A stretch of DNA of 64,000 bases from Phycobacter azelaicus (GCF_014884385.1 NZ_WKFH01000003.1:1371001-1435000); one strand, 5' to 3'. Positions 43,497 to 52,276 are shown, counted from the first letter of the stretch. The notes: generated from the sequence alone by a model not told the origin. Program-made: numbers and translations.

Positions 43497-44573
43497 ATGT
43501 TCTACCGTGAAGCCGGGGACTTTAAGGTCTCTTACCAGGACGACAGCCAGACGTTTCCGATCAAGTTCGATCGCTATCGCTACTACGCGGTGCTGGCCGT
43601 GGCCTTCTTGGTCATCCCCTTTGTCATCAACGACTACTGGGCGAATGCGATCCTGCTGCCGTTCCTGATCTACTCGATCGCGGCCATTGGCCTCAATATC
43701 CTCGTCGGATACTGCGGCCAGGTGAGCCTCGGCACCGGTGGTTTCATGGCGGTGGGCGCCTATGCGGTCTACAAGCTGATGACCGCCTTCCCCGAAGTGA
43801 GCATGTTCATCCATGTTCTGCTGGCGGGTGGTATTACGGCGCTTGTCTGTGTCGCCTTCGGCCTGCCTTCCTTGCGCATCAAGGGCTTCTACCTCGCGGT
43901 GGCAACGCTGGCGGCTCAGTTCTTCTTGGTGTGGCTGTTCAACCGAGTGCCGTGGTTCTACAACTATTCGGCTTCCGGTCAGATCAACGCGCCCGAGCGT
44001 GACTTCTTCGGTATCATCATCACCGGCCCGAATGCACCCTCGTGGGCGACCTATTTCTTCTGCCTGATTTTCCTCACCTTTTGCGCCATTGTGGCCCGCA
44101 ATCTGACGCGCGGCACCACCGGGCGGACCTGGATGGCGATCCGCGACATGGACATCGCGGCCGAGATCATCGGCGTGAACCCTCTCAAGGCGAAACTCAC
44201 CGCCTTCGCGGTCTCCGGTTTCTTCATTGGTATCTCGGGCGCGCTGTTCTTTGCCGTCTACCTTGGCGCCGTCGAAGTGGGTGAGGCCTTTGGCATCAAC
44301 AAGTCGTTCCTTGTGCTGTTCATGGTGATCATCGGCGGTCTGGGCTCGATCTTTGGTTCCTTTGCCGGTGCGGCCTTCTTGGTTCTGCTGCCGGTGGTTT
44401 TGAAGGTGATCGGCGTGGACCTGATGGGCTGGCCGACGGACATCGTGGCGCATTTCCAGCTGGTGATCGTTGGCGCGCTGATCGTCTTCTTCCTGATCGT
44501 CGAGCCGCACGGGCTGGCCCAGCTGTGGCGCGTAGCGAAGGAAAAACTGAGACTCTGGCCTTTCCCGCACTGA
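43497..44573 (+). CDS. ABC transporter permease, LivM-type
   Basis: The 358-residue permease has nine to ten hydrophobic helices. LivM family landmarks are AAIGLNILVGYCGQVSLGTG, GFYLAVATLAAQFF, the cytoplasmic coupling loop RTWMAIRDMDIAAEIIGVNP and FMVIIGGLGSIFGSFAGAAF. It has an N-terminal soluble segment of about 30 residues that begins MFYREAGDFKVSYQDD. It starts 3 bp after the small membrane protein gene and is followed 98 bp later by the binding-protein gene. Confidence 0.93.
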   Translation: MFYREAGDFKVSYQDDSQTFPIKFDRYRYYAVLAVAFLVIPFVINDYWANAILLPFLIYSIAAIGLNILVGYCGQVSLGTGGFMAVGAYAVYKLMTAFPEVSMFIHVLLAGGITALVCVAFGLPSLRIKGFYLAVATLAAQFFLVWLFNRVPWFYNYSASGQINAPERDFFGIIITGPNAPSWATYFFCLIFLTFCAIVARNLTRGTTGRTWMAIRDMDIAAEIIGVNPLKAKLTAFAVSGFFIGISGALFFAVYLGAVEVGEAFGINKSFLVLFMVIIGGLGSIFGSFAGAAFLVLLPVVLKVIGVDLMGWPTDIVAHFQLVIVGALIVFFLIVEPHGLAQLWRVAKEKLRLWPFPH

Positions 44574-44670
44574 GGCGGGACTGGCAGATCGACGCGGGAA
44601 TAAGAAAAAATCCAGCAAAACGAGCCCGCAGTAAAGCAATCGGATGAGACCAATGGGAGGAATGAACCCG

Positions 44671-45954
44671 ATGAAAATGAAACTGACTACCCTGGCGCTG
44701 GGTGCGCTGATGGCCGCAGGCCCCGCCATGGCGGACCTCGTGTTCCCGTCGCTCAGCTATCGTACCGGCCCCTACGCTGCCAGCGGCATCCCCTTTGCGG
44801 ATGGCTATGCCGACTACTTCACCCTCGTGAACGAGCGTGACGGCGGCATTGGTGGCGTCAAGGCGCGCGTGATCGAATGTGAGACCGGCTACAACACTGA
44901 AAAAGGTGTGGAATGCTACGAATCCACCAAAGGTGAAGGCGCGCTGATCTATCAACCGCTGTCCACCGGTATCACCTACCAGCTGATCCCCAAGACTGCC
45001 GCTGACGGCATCCCGCTTCACACCATGGGTTATGGCCGGACCTCGGCTGCCAACGGCAAGGTGTTCGGCAACGTCTTCAACTACCCGGCAAACTACTGGG
45101 ATGGCGCCTCGGGCATCATCACCTACCTGCTGGACAGCAATGGCGGCGACATCAAAGGCAAGAAGATTGCCCTGCTGTATCACAACTCTGCCTATGGCAA
45201 GGAACCGATCCGCACTCTGGAAGAGCTGTCCAAGAAACATGGGTTCGAACTGTCGACCCTGCCCGTTGACCACCCTGGTCAGGAGCAGAAGTCCCAGTGG
45301 CTGCAGATCCGCCGCGACCGTCCCGATTATGTCGTGATGTGGGGCTGGGGCGTGATGAATCAGGTTGCTATCCAGGAAGCCGCGAACGTCCGCTTCCCGA
45401 TGGAAAACTTCATCGGCGTCTGGTGGTCCGGTGCTGAGCATGACGTTCTGTCCGCAGGCGCCAAGGCAGACGGTTACAAGGCCGTGACCTTCCACAATGT
45501 TGGCCGCGACTTCCCGGTCTTCAATGACATCCAGAAGTATGTCGTGGACAAGGGCCTCGCAGCTGGTGCGGGCGATCAGATTGGTAACGTGCTCTACAAC
45601 CGTGGCATGTACGCGGCGATGCTGGCTGTCGAAGCTGCCAAAACCGCTCAGGAAATCCACGGCGTGAAGGACATCACCCCGGCGATGATGCGCGACGGTA
45701 TGGAAGCGCTGGAAATGCCTGAGGCACGTATGTCCTCGCTCGGCATGCCTTACTTCGGCCCCTCGTTCAACGTTTCCTGTGAAAACCACGGTGGCCCCGG
45801 CCTCGTTGGCATGACCCAGTGGGATGCGGACACCAAGACCTGGAGCCTGATCTCGGACTTCCAGAAGACCGACACCGCTGTGATCCAGCCGTTGATCGAA
45901 GCTGACTCGGCCTCTTACGCCTCGGAAAACAAAATCGAAGAGCGTTGTAAGTAA
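44671..45954 (+). CDS. ABC transporter periplasmic substrate-binding protein (Leu/Ile/Val-BP fold)
   Basis: The 427-residue protein has a signal peptide (MKMKLTTLALGALMAAGPAMA) and the type I periplasmic-binding fold of the HAAT family, with DGYADYFTLVNERDGGIGG, KIALLYHNSAYGKEPIRTLE and MFGVWW-type central strands (FIGVWWSGAEHD). It is longer than LivJ (about 345 mature residues), and the region from about 385 onward (MTQWDADTKTWSLISDFQKT) is common in binding proteins for non-amino-acid substrates. Cysteines near 77, 85 and the C-terminus (EERCK) may form disulfides. ATG 44671 follows GGGAGG by 10 bp; ATG 44662 is too close. Confidence 0.92.
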   Translation: MKMKLTTLALGALMAAGPAMADLVFPSLSYRTGPYAASGIPFADGYADYFTLVNERDGGIGGVKARVIECETGYNTEKGVECYESTKGEGALIYQPLSTGITYQLIPKTAADGIPLHTMGYGRTSAANGKVFGNVFNYPANYWDGASGIITYLLDSNGGDIKGKKIALLYHNSAYGKEPIRTLEELSKKHGFELSTLPVDHPGQEQKSQWLQIRRDRPDYVVMWGWGVMNQVAIQEAANVRFPMENFIGVWWSGAEHDVLSAGAKADGYKAVTFHNVGRDFPVFNDIQKYVVDKGLAAGAGDQIGNVLYNRGMYAAMLAVEAAKTAQEIHGVKDITPAMMRDGMEALEMPEARMSSLGMPYFGPSFNVSCENHGGPGLVGMTQWDADTKTWSLISDFQKTDTAVIQPLIEADSASYASENKIEERCK

Positions 45955-45962
45955 GGCCTATT

Positions 45963-46020
45963 CCGCTCCTGCCTTGGGAGGAGCGGGATCAAAATCCGGT
46001 GCGGCGGCGCGCTGCCGCAC
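45963..46020 (+). other. Two consecutive intercistronic stem-loops after the binding-protein gene
   Basis: CCGCTCCT (45963-45970) pairs with AGGAGCGG (45979-45986), and GTGCGGC (45999-46005) pairs with GCCGCAC (46014-46020). They start 9 bp after the stop and are not followed by a T-tract, so they are not simple terminators. Stem-loops in this position commonly protect the upstream message from 3' exonucleases and raise binding-protein levels over the downstream ATPase. Confidence 0.5.
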
Positions 46021-46125
46021 CCCCTCCGAAGAGACACCGATCCGGACGGACAACGTGCATTGACAGCGCAGGAACCGAACCGGAGCAGGCCGCATCAGGC
46101 CGTGACCGCATGAGGACAAACTTTG

Positions 46126-46962
46126 ATGCTCGACGCAGCAAACACCACCGATGTGCAGGCCGAAACCCTGCTTGAGGTCAACAATATCGAGGTGATCTAC
46201 AATCACGTGATCCTCGTGCTGAAGGGCGTCAGCCTGAAGGTGCCAAAAGGCGGTATCACCGCGCTTCTGGGCGGCAACGGCGCCGGCAAGACGACCACGC
46301 TCAAGGCGGTTTCCAACCTGCTGCATTCTGAACGCGGCGAAGTGACCAAGGGCTCGATCAAGTATCGCGGCCAGGACATGCACGCACTCGACCCGGCCGA
46401 TGTGGTCCGCAAGGGCGTGATCCAGGTGATGGAAGGCCGTCACTGTTTTGAGCACCTCACCGTCGAAGAGAATCTCCTGACAGGCGCCTATACCCGTGGT
46501 GACAGCAAGGGCGATATTCAGCGCGATCTTGAAATGGTCTACAGCTATTTCCCGCGCCTGAAGGAACGCCGTAAATCGCAGGCGGGCTACACCTCAGGCG
46601 GTGAGCAGCAGATGGTGGCCATGGGCCGCGCCTTGATGAGCCGCCCCGAAACCATCCTTCTGGATGAACCTTCCATGGGCCTGGCCCCACAGTTGGTGGA
46701 GCAGATCTTTGGCATCATGAAATCGATCAACGAGAACGAAGGCGTGACCTTCCTCTTGGCCGAGCAGAACACCAACGTTGCGCTGCGCTTTGCCCACTAT
46801 GGTTATATCCTTGAATCGGGCCGCGTGGTGATGGACGGCCCAGCAGCTGAGCTGCGTGAGAACCCGGATGTTAAGGAATTCTACCTCGGTATGTCCGACG
46901 AGGGCCGAAAGAGCTTCCGTGATGTAAGGTCCTATCGCCGCCGCAAGCGGTGGTTGAGCTGA
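46126..46962 (+). CDS. ABC transporter ATP-binding protein, LivF-type
   Basis: The 278-residue ATPase has Walker A GGNGAGKTT, the signature TSGGEQQMVAMGRAL, Walker B ILLDEPSMGLAP (the LivF-typical SMGLAP) and the H-loop LAEQNTNVAL. Two extra features compared with LivF are the 10-residue insert QDMHALDPAD and a basic C-terminal tail SYRRRKRWLS. ATG 46126 has GAGG upstream; the TTG at 46123 is the alternative. It completes the HAAT importer with the LivG-type ATPase at 41307, and the CoA ligase gene starts 17 bp after it. Confidence 0.92.
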   Translation: MLDAANTTDVQAETLLEVNNIEVIYNHVILVLKGVSLKVPKGGITALLGGNGAGKTTTLKAVSNLLHSERGEVTKGSIKYRGQDMHALDPADVVRKGVIQVMEGRHCFEHLTVEENLLTGAYTRGDSKGDIQRDLEMVYSYFPRLKERRKSQAGYTSGGEQQMVAMGRALMSRPETILLDEPSMGLAPQLVEQIFGIMKSINENEGVTFLLAEQNTNVALRFAHYGYILESGRVVMDGPAAELRENPDVKEFYLGMSDEGRKSFRDVRSYRRRKRWLS

Positions 46963-46979
46963 TGCGGGACGGAAATGAT

Positions 46980-48197
46980 ATGAGTTTTTTTGATACACTC
47001 GAAACCCGCTCGGCTGATGAACGCGCGGCGGATCTGGCGAAGGCATTGCCCGAACAGATCGCCCGCGCCAAATCCGCGACCGGCTATGGGGCCTCCCTTG
47101 CCGATGTGGATGCCGCAAAAATTACCTGCGCTGCGGATCTAGCGTCCTTGCCGGTGCTGCGCAAATCCGAACTGAGCCGTGCCCAGGCTGAGAATGCGCC
47201 TTTTGGTGGTTTTACGGTGAAACCGGCCCACGGGTTTGCGCATATCTTTCAGTCGCCTGGACCAATCTACGAGCCGGGTGGCAGCGAGCACGACTGGTGG
47301 CGCATGGGGCGGTTCCTGCATGCGGTCGGCATCGGCGCCGGGGATGTGGTGCAGAACTGCTTTGGCTATCACCTGACACCGGCGGGCATGATCTTCGAGA
47401 GTGGCGCACGCGCTGTGGGCGCCGCGGTTCTGCCGGCGGGCACCGGCCAAACGGAACTCCAGGTAACGGCCGCGCGGGATGTGGGCGCAACCGCCTATGC
47501 TGGTACGCCTGACTACCTGAAAGTCATCCTCGACAAGGCCGAAACCATGGGCGTGCAGCTCGGGTTCAAAAAGGCCGCTGTCGGGGGCGGGGCTCTGTTC
47601 CCGTCGCTGCGTCAAGAGTACGCCGATCGCGGCATCACCTGCCTGCAGTCCTACGCTACGGCGGATCTAGGCAATATCGCCTATGAAAGCGCTGCGATGG
47701 AGGGAATGATCGTCGACGAAAACGTCATCGTTGAAATCGTCACTCCAGGTACAGGCACCCCCGTGGCGCCGGGCGAGGTGGGTGAGGTGGTCGTGACGAC
47801 CCTCAACCCCGACTATCCGCTGATCCGGTTTGCCACCGGCGATCTGTCGGCAGTACTTCCGGGTGCCTCGCCTTGCGGGCGCACCAACATGCGGATCAAG
47901 GGCTGGATGGGTCGGGCCGACCAGACCACCAAAATCAAGGGCATGTTCGTACGTCCTGAACAGGTGGCCGCCCTTGTCGAAAAACATGACGAGATCGTCA
48001 AGGCCCGCGTCATCGCCGCGCGCGATGGCGAGATGGACACGATGACCGTGCAGATCGAAGCTGATGGCGGCGACGACATCAAATTCGGCAAATCGGTGAT
48101 CGAAGTTCTGAAACTGAAGGGTAAGATTGAAGTTGTCGCGCCCGGTAGCCTGCCAAAGGATGGCCTCGTGATCGAGGATCAGCGCAGTTACGACTGA
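46980..48197 (+). CDS. Phenylacetate-CoA ligase-like (PaaK family) AMP-binding enzyme
   Basis: The 405-residue protein is a PaaK-type adenylate-forming ligase. PaaK-like features are ASLPVLRKSEL, FAHIFQSPGPIYEPGG (replacing the usual TSGTTG P-loop), VLPAGTGQTELQV, YATADLGNIAYES, PLIRFATGDLSAVL and GRADQTTKIKGMFVRPEQV. Such enzymes activate aryl or short acyl carboxylates to CoA thioesters. The unusual SPGP at the P-loop means activity should be tested. ATG 46980 is the start. It closes the cluster, 17 bp after the LivF-type gene, and is followed by a strong terminator. No paa ring-cleavage genes are present. Confidence 0.85.
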   Translation: MSFFDTLETRSADERAADLAKALPEQIARAKSATGYGASLADVDAAKITCAADLASLPVLRKSELSRAQAENAPFGGFTVKPAHGFAHIFQSPGPIYEPGGSEHDWWRMGRFLHAVGIGAGDVVQNCFGYHLTPAGMIFESGARAVGAAVLPAGTGQTELQVTAARDVGATAYAGTPDYLKVILDKAETMGVQLGFKKAAVGGGALFPSLRQEYADRGITCLQSYATADLGNIAYESAAMEGMIVDENVIVEIVTPGTGTPVAPGEVGEVVVTTLNPDYPLIRFATGDLSAVLPGASPCGRTNMRIKGWMGRADQTTKIKGMFVRPEQVAALVEKHDEIVKARVIAARDGEMDTMTVQIEADGGDDIKFGKSVIEVLKLKGKIEVVAPGSLPKDGLVIEDQRSYD

Positions 48198-48219
48198 GAA
48201 ATTGAGAGTCGTTGCATGA

Positions 48220-48260
48220 AACAGCCGGGCTGGCAAAAAGGCCCGGCTGTTTTCCGTTTT
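48220..48260 (+). terminator. Rho-independent terminator of the CoA-ligase/ABC cluster
   Basis: AACAGCCGGGC (48220-48230) pairs perfectly with GCCCGGCTGTT (48241-48251), 11 bp, and is followed by TTCCGTTTT. It lies 23 bp after the PaaK-like gene, ending the plus-strand transcript. Confidence 0.9.
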
Positions 48261-48362
48261 GCTCTTGCCTGTTTTCCGGGGAGGCCTGTTTCCTGCTGGA
48301 ATTTCCGACATAAATGATCGAAATAGGAAAGGCTCAAAAGACCGAAAGGATCGCCTGCATCC

Positions 48363-50042
48363 ATGACAGAGGCCAGCCACAGTCCTGACTACGCCCCGAA
48401 AGGCGCCCGCAGTGGGCGCAAGGGCGGTACCGGTGTGTTTGTCGCGCTTGGCTGGCTCGTGGCTCTGGCCTGCGTTCTGCCCATGCTGGCTGTGGCGCTG
48501 GCCGCCGCGGTTGGCGGTACTGACACGATCACACATCTCGCCGCGACCGTCTTGCCCCGCTACACGGGTACCACGGTTGTCCTTGTCGCGCTTGTTTCAC
48601 TGGGCACCCTGTTGGTTGGGGTGGGGGCAGCCTGGTTGGTGACCATGACCTACTTTCCCGGTGTGCGCCTGTTCGAAATCGCGCTGGTTCTGCCACTTGC
48701 CTTTCCGGCCTACGTGCTGGCCTATGCCTATACCTTCATACTGGATCACCCGGGAATCGTACAAACCACACTCCGGCAGGTGACCGGTTGGGGGCCGCGT
48801 GACTATTGGTTCCCGGAAATCCGCTCTACCGGCGGCGCCGCGGTTATGCTGGTCCTGGTCTTGTACCCCTATGTCTACCTCTTGGCGCGGGCCGCCTTCA
48901 TGCAGCAAAGCGCAGGCGCCTTTCTGGCCGCGCGCGCTCTTGGAAAAAGCGCATGGGAAGCCTTCTGGCGTGTGAGCCTGCCGATGGCGCGTCCGGCGAT
49001 TGCCTCGGGTGTGCTGCTCGCAGTGATGGAGACGATCGCTGACTTCGGAACGGTCTCCTATTTTGGGGTTCAGACCTTCGCGACTGGTATCTACACCAGC
49101 TGGTTTTCTCTGGCGGACCGGGCCGGGGCGGCACAGCTGGCGCTGTGCCTGTTGAGTTTTGCGCTAATGCTGGCGGTGGTCGAGCGATCGACCCGCGGCA
49201 AGGCGCGTTATCATCAGGCCGGTAAACACCATGCTGAGATGCCGCCCGCCGAGCTGACGGGCACGCGCGCAGTTGCGGCTTGGGTGCTGTGTGCGATCCC
49301 GGTTGCCTTTGGCTTTCTCTTGCCAGTGGTGATCCTGTTCAACATGGGGCTGCAGTCAGAGCAGGATCTGTTAAGTCGCCGCTATGTCGGATTTATCCAG
49401 AATTCGCTGATCCTGGCTTCGGTGGCGGCGATGCTGACGGTGCTGGCGGCGGTGACGCTGGGCTTTTATCAGCGTTTGCGTCCAGGACGCGGATCATCGA
49501 CAGCGGCTTATATGTCGCGGCTTGGCTATGCGGTCCCGGGTGGTGTGATAGCGGTGGGGTTGATGGTGCCCTTCGCTGCCTTTGACAATGCGCTGGATGC
49601 CTGGATGCGGGCCACTTTCGATATTCGAACCGGGCTTTTGATCACCGGATCGATCTGGCTTTTGGTTGCCGCCTATATGGTGCGTTTCCTCGCTGCGGCG
49701 CTCGGTGCCTATGAAAGCGGGCAGGCCACGGTGCATGCCAATATGGATGCAGCCGCGCGCTCACTCGGGCAAAGCCCGCTTGGGATGCTGCGGCGGGTGC
49801 ATCTGCCGATTCTGACGCCAAGCCTGCTCACGGCGCTTTTGATCGTCTTTGTGGATGTGATGAAGGAATTGCCTGCAACGCTGATCATGCGTCCATTCAA
49901 CTATGACACTTTAGCGGTGCAGGCCTATCGCCTGGCCTCGGACGAGCGGCTTGAAGGGGCGGCGGTGCCGTCCCTTGTGATCGTGGCTGTGGGCCTTCTG
50001 CCGGTTGTGCTAATTTGCCGTCAGGTGGGGCGGCGCAGATAG
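48363..50042 (+). CDS. Ferric iron ABC transporter permease (FbpB/AfuB-type)
   Basis: The 559-residue protein is a fused double permease with about twelve transmembrane helices, the architecture of FbpB. Two EAA loops are visible: AARALGKSAWEAFWRVSLP (about 190-210) and AARSLGQSPLGMLRRVHLP (about 460-480). MKELPATLIMRPFNYDTLA near the C-terminus is family-typical. It transports Fe3+ delivered by the FbpA-type protein encoded at 51212-52228. The gene is on the opposite strand from fbpA with a CobW gene between, and no FbpC ATPase is in the window. ATG 48363 is the start. Confidence 0.92.
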   Translation: MTEASHSPDYAPKGARSGRKGGTGVFVALGWLVALACVLPMLAVALAAAVGGTDTITHLAATVLPRYTGTTVVLVALVSLGTLLVGVGAAWLVTMTYFPGVRLFEIALVLPLAFPAYVLAYAYTFILDHPGIVQTTLRQVTGWGPRDYWFPEIRSTGGAAVMLVLVLYPYVYLLARAAFMQQSAGAFLAARALGKSAWEAFWRVSLPMARPAIASGVLLAVMETIADFGTVSYFGVQTFATGIYTSWFSLADRAGAAQLALCLLSFALMLAVVERSTRGKARYHQAGKHHAEMPPAELTGTRAVAAWVLCAIPVAFGFLLPVVILFNMGLQSEQDLLSRRYVGFIQNSLILASVAAMLTVLAAVTLGFYQRLRPGRGSSTAAYMSRLGYAVPGGVIAVGLMVPFAAFDNALDAWMRATFDIRTGLLITGSIWLLVAAYMVRFLAAALGAYESGQATVHANMDAAARSLGQSPLGMLRRVHLPILTPSLLTALLIVFVDVMKELPATLIMRPFNYDTLAVQAYRLASDERLEGAAVPSLVIVAVGLLPVVLICRQVGRRR

Positions 50043-50044
50043 TT

Positions 50045-50905
50045 TCAGCTATGCCACCAGGCATCAATCTGTTCGGGCGTTACGCGGTCCGCAAGACCAA
50101 GCCCGACCAGGAGCGTTTCTTCTGCATCACAGTGGCGCGCCTCTACATGCCGACCGACGATATGCAACTGATAGGCCCCACCAGAGGTCAGAACATGACC
50201 TTTCATCCGATATAGACCATTTGGACGGTTCGCTAGTTTCTCGCCCAATGTACGCCGGTCCAGAGGAGCTTTGCTTCTATGCTGCCAGGTGGCGTAGGCC
50301 GGGTGCATGGCTGTGCTCTTGCCTTTCGGCAAAGGTACAATGTCGAGGAGCAGATCAGATACCGGTGCACCGTTCAGAACCGTCGGTGTGCGTGCACCGA
50401 TCTCCTGAAGTTTTTCCAAAAGGCTGGGCGCAAGGGATTCACATTTGGAGATCAATGTCAGGTCAGCGGCACGGATTTGCTGAGTTATCTGCGGTGCGAT
50501 GTCTTCATCGTCAAACAGCGCCTCGGCATTTTTACCATCAACCAAGGTTATGATCCCTGCATAGCTGAAACCGCTTTCTGCCATTACCGTATTGGTGATG
50601 GCGATGGGGTCCGACACGCCGCTCGCCTCGATGACAAGGTGGCAGGGTTGGTTTTCGCGCAGGGCTAACTGGCGCAGCGTCATGGCAAGATCGGTACCCA
50701 TAGTGCAACAAACGCAGCCGTTTGAAAGTGCAATGGTATCCGCGTCCGTATCACTGATCAGGTCTGCGTCTATGTTGATTGCGCCAAAATCATTGACGAT
50801 GACGGCCACTTTCATCCCGTGATCTTCGGCCAGCAGGCGGTTGATGAGGCTGGTCTTTCCTGCGCCAAGGTAACCGCTGATAATCGTAACCGGGAGTCTC
50901 TTCAT
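50045..50905 (-). CDS. CobW/COG0523 GTPase, second paralogue
   Basis: This 286-residue G3E GTPase has Walker A GYLGAGKT at residues 11-18 and the metal-binding CxCC in SNGCVCCTM (C64, C66, C67), followed by LVIEASGVSDPIAITNTVM and a short CobW_C domain (GEKLANRPNGLYRMKGHVL). It is about 115 residues shorter than the Zur-linked paralogue at 1463 and belongs to a different subgroup. No Zur-like palindrome is seen upstream. It lies between the two ferric-iron transporter genes, ending 2 bp from the permease gene, so an iron-related or general metallochaperone role is possible. ATG 50905 is used; the open frame to 51169 lacks family similarity. Confidence 0.87.
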   Translation of the reverse strand: MKRLPVTIISGYLGAGKTSLINRLLAEDHGMKVAVIVNDFGAINIDADLISDTDADTIALSNGCVCCTMGTDLAMTLRQLALRENQPCHLVIEASGVSDPIAITNTVMAESGFSYAGIITLVDGKNAEALFDDEDIAPQITQQIRAADLTLISKCESLAPSLLEKLQEIGARTPTVLNGAPVSDLLLDIVPLPKGKSTAMHPAYATWQHRSKAPLDRRTLGEKLANRPNGLYRMKGHVLTSGGAYQLHIVGRHVEARHCDAEETLLVGLGLADRVTPEQIDAWWHS

Positions 50906-51153
50906 AGCAGGGCCCCTCGTGCAAGAGGCGATGATCCGGTGATCAGGTAAGCCTGCATTTGTCTCAATCCCCTTTAAACAACAGCTGAACCTATAGGGGG
51001 CAAAGCGCGGCAGGTCCATAAGCAGACCGTAAAACTTAGCGTGTTTATCAACCGAATCCTGTAGAAACTCCGTTTTCTGTCTAAGGGTGCCGGAATGGCA
51101 GGCGACTGCGATGATCCAGCGCGCGTTTTCGATCAGACGGCTGCTGAACGGTG

Positions 51154-51182
51154 AAAAGGCGCAGAGCACTCTGCGCCTTTCC
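51154..51182 (-). terminator. Rho-independent terminator of fbpA
   Basis: AAAGGCGCAGAG (51155-51166) pairs with CTCTGCGCCTTT (51169-51180), followed on the minus strand by TTTTCACC. It lies about 30 bp after the fbpA stop and separates it from the CobW gene downstream. Confidence 0.8.
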
Positions 51183-51211
51183 TGATTGCGATTCGCCTGC
51201 TTTGAGGTCGC

Positions 51212-52228
51212 TTACTTCCAGCCGACGGCGTTGAAGATCTTCTGAGCCTCAGGGATGTTCTTGGCAACATCCGAAAGGTTTACATCGTCGGGTTTGAAGT
51301 GACCAAGAGCCGCGATGCTCGGGGCAAGGCCAACGCCGGGGACAGCCGGGAATTCATCATTGCCTGCCGAGAAATACTCCTGCGCCTGATCCGAGGCGAG
51401 GTACTCAAGGAACTTGATTGCGTTCTCGCGGTTCGGCGCATGTGCAGCAACGCCGCCACCTGACAGGTTCATGTGCGCGCCTTCGGCATCCTGAGCCGGG
51501 AAGACCCAGCCAAGCATCTCGCGGGAATCGGACAGTCCTTTGACGTCTTTGCGGATCGAACGCGCGAAATAGTAAGTGTTGGACACTGCGATTTCACATT
51601 CACCGGAGACGATGCCGCGCAGCTGGTCAGTGTCACCCCCCTGTGGGTCGCGTGCCATATTGGCAAGCACACCTTCCGCCCACTTTGTCGCCGCTTCGCT
51701 GCCGTGATTGGTCACGATTGCCGCCATCAACGTCTGATTGTAGACGTTTGTCGAGGAGCGGATGCAGATCATGCCCTTGTAGGCCGGATCGGCCAGGTCA
51801 AGGTAGGTCAGCGGTGGGTTTGCGACGTCTTCTTTGTCATAGAAAATGATGCGCGCGCGCTGGGAGAAGCCGAACCACTGGTTGTCTTCGTCCTGCAGGT
51901 AACCGGGTACGCGGGATTCCAGGGTTGCACTATCGATCGCTTGCAAAATCCCCGCATCCTTGGCGCGGGCGAGGCGCGAGGTATCCACGGTCAGCAGGAT
52001 ATCCGCCGGAGAGTTTTCGCCTTCGGCCTGCATGCGGGCGATCAGTTCATCCGCCTTGCCTTCGATGCGGTTGATGCGGATGCCAGTGGCCTCTTCGAAA
52101 TCGGAGTAGAGACGTTCGTCAGTGTCATAGTGGCGCGAGGAATAGAGGTTCAATTCGCCTTCTGCAGCAGCAGAGGTCGCCATCGTGGCTGCCAGGGCTC
52201 CGGCCAGGATCGTGGTTGCTTTGGACAT
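51212..52228 (-). CDS. Ferric iron ABC transporter periplasmic binding protein (FbpA-type)
   Basis: The 338-residue protein has a signal peptide (MSKATTILAGALAATMATSAAA) and the bacterial-transferrin fold: ELNLYSSRHYDTDERLYSDF, ADILLTVDTSRLARAKDAGI and a YY pair in AVSNTYYFARSI that supplies the two iron-binding tyrosines. It presents Fe3+ to an FbpB-type permease, most likely the one encoded at 48363-50042. GGGAGAA precedes ATG 52228. A dyad just upstream (52260-52276) suggests iron control. Confidence 0.93.
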   Translation of the reverse strand: MSKATTILAGALAATMATSAAAEGELNLYSSRHYDTDERLYSDFEEATGIRINRIEGKADELIARMQAEGENSPADILLTVDTSRLARAKDAGILQAIDSATLESRVPGYLQDEDNQWFGFSQRARIIFYDKEDVANPPLTYLDLADPAYKGMICIRSSTNVYNQTLMAAIVTNHGSEAATKWAEGVLANMARDPQGGDTDQLRGIVSGECEIAVSNTYYFARSIRKDVKGLSDSREMLGWVFPAQDAEGAHMNLSGGGVAAHAPNRENAIKFLEYLASDQAQEYFSAGNDEFPAVPGVGLAPSIAALGHFKPDDVNLSDVAKNIPEAQKIFNAVGWK

Positions 52229-52259
52229 GTTTTCTCCCGTCAAAGATTTGTGCTCGTTT

Positions 52260-52276
52260 CTGACTGATTTAGTCAA
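52260..52276 (-). promoter_or_regulatory. Putative iron-responsive operator of fbpA
   Basis: CTGACTGATTTAGTCAA on the plus strand contains the perfect dyad TGACT-N5-AGTCA, centred 40 bp before the fbpA start codon. An iron-responsive palindrome has been predicted in front of iron-uptake genes in Rhodobacterales (the Iron-Rhodo box); this dyad is compatible with it by position and form. The dyad is seen; the regulator is inferred. Confidence 0.5.
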
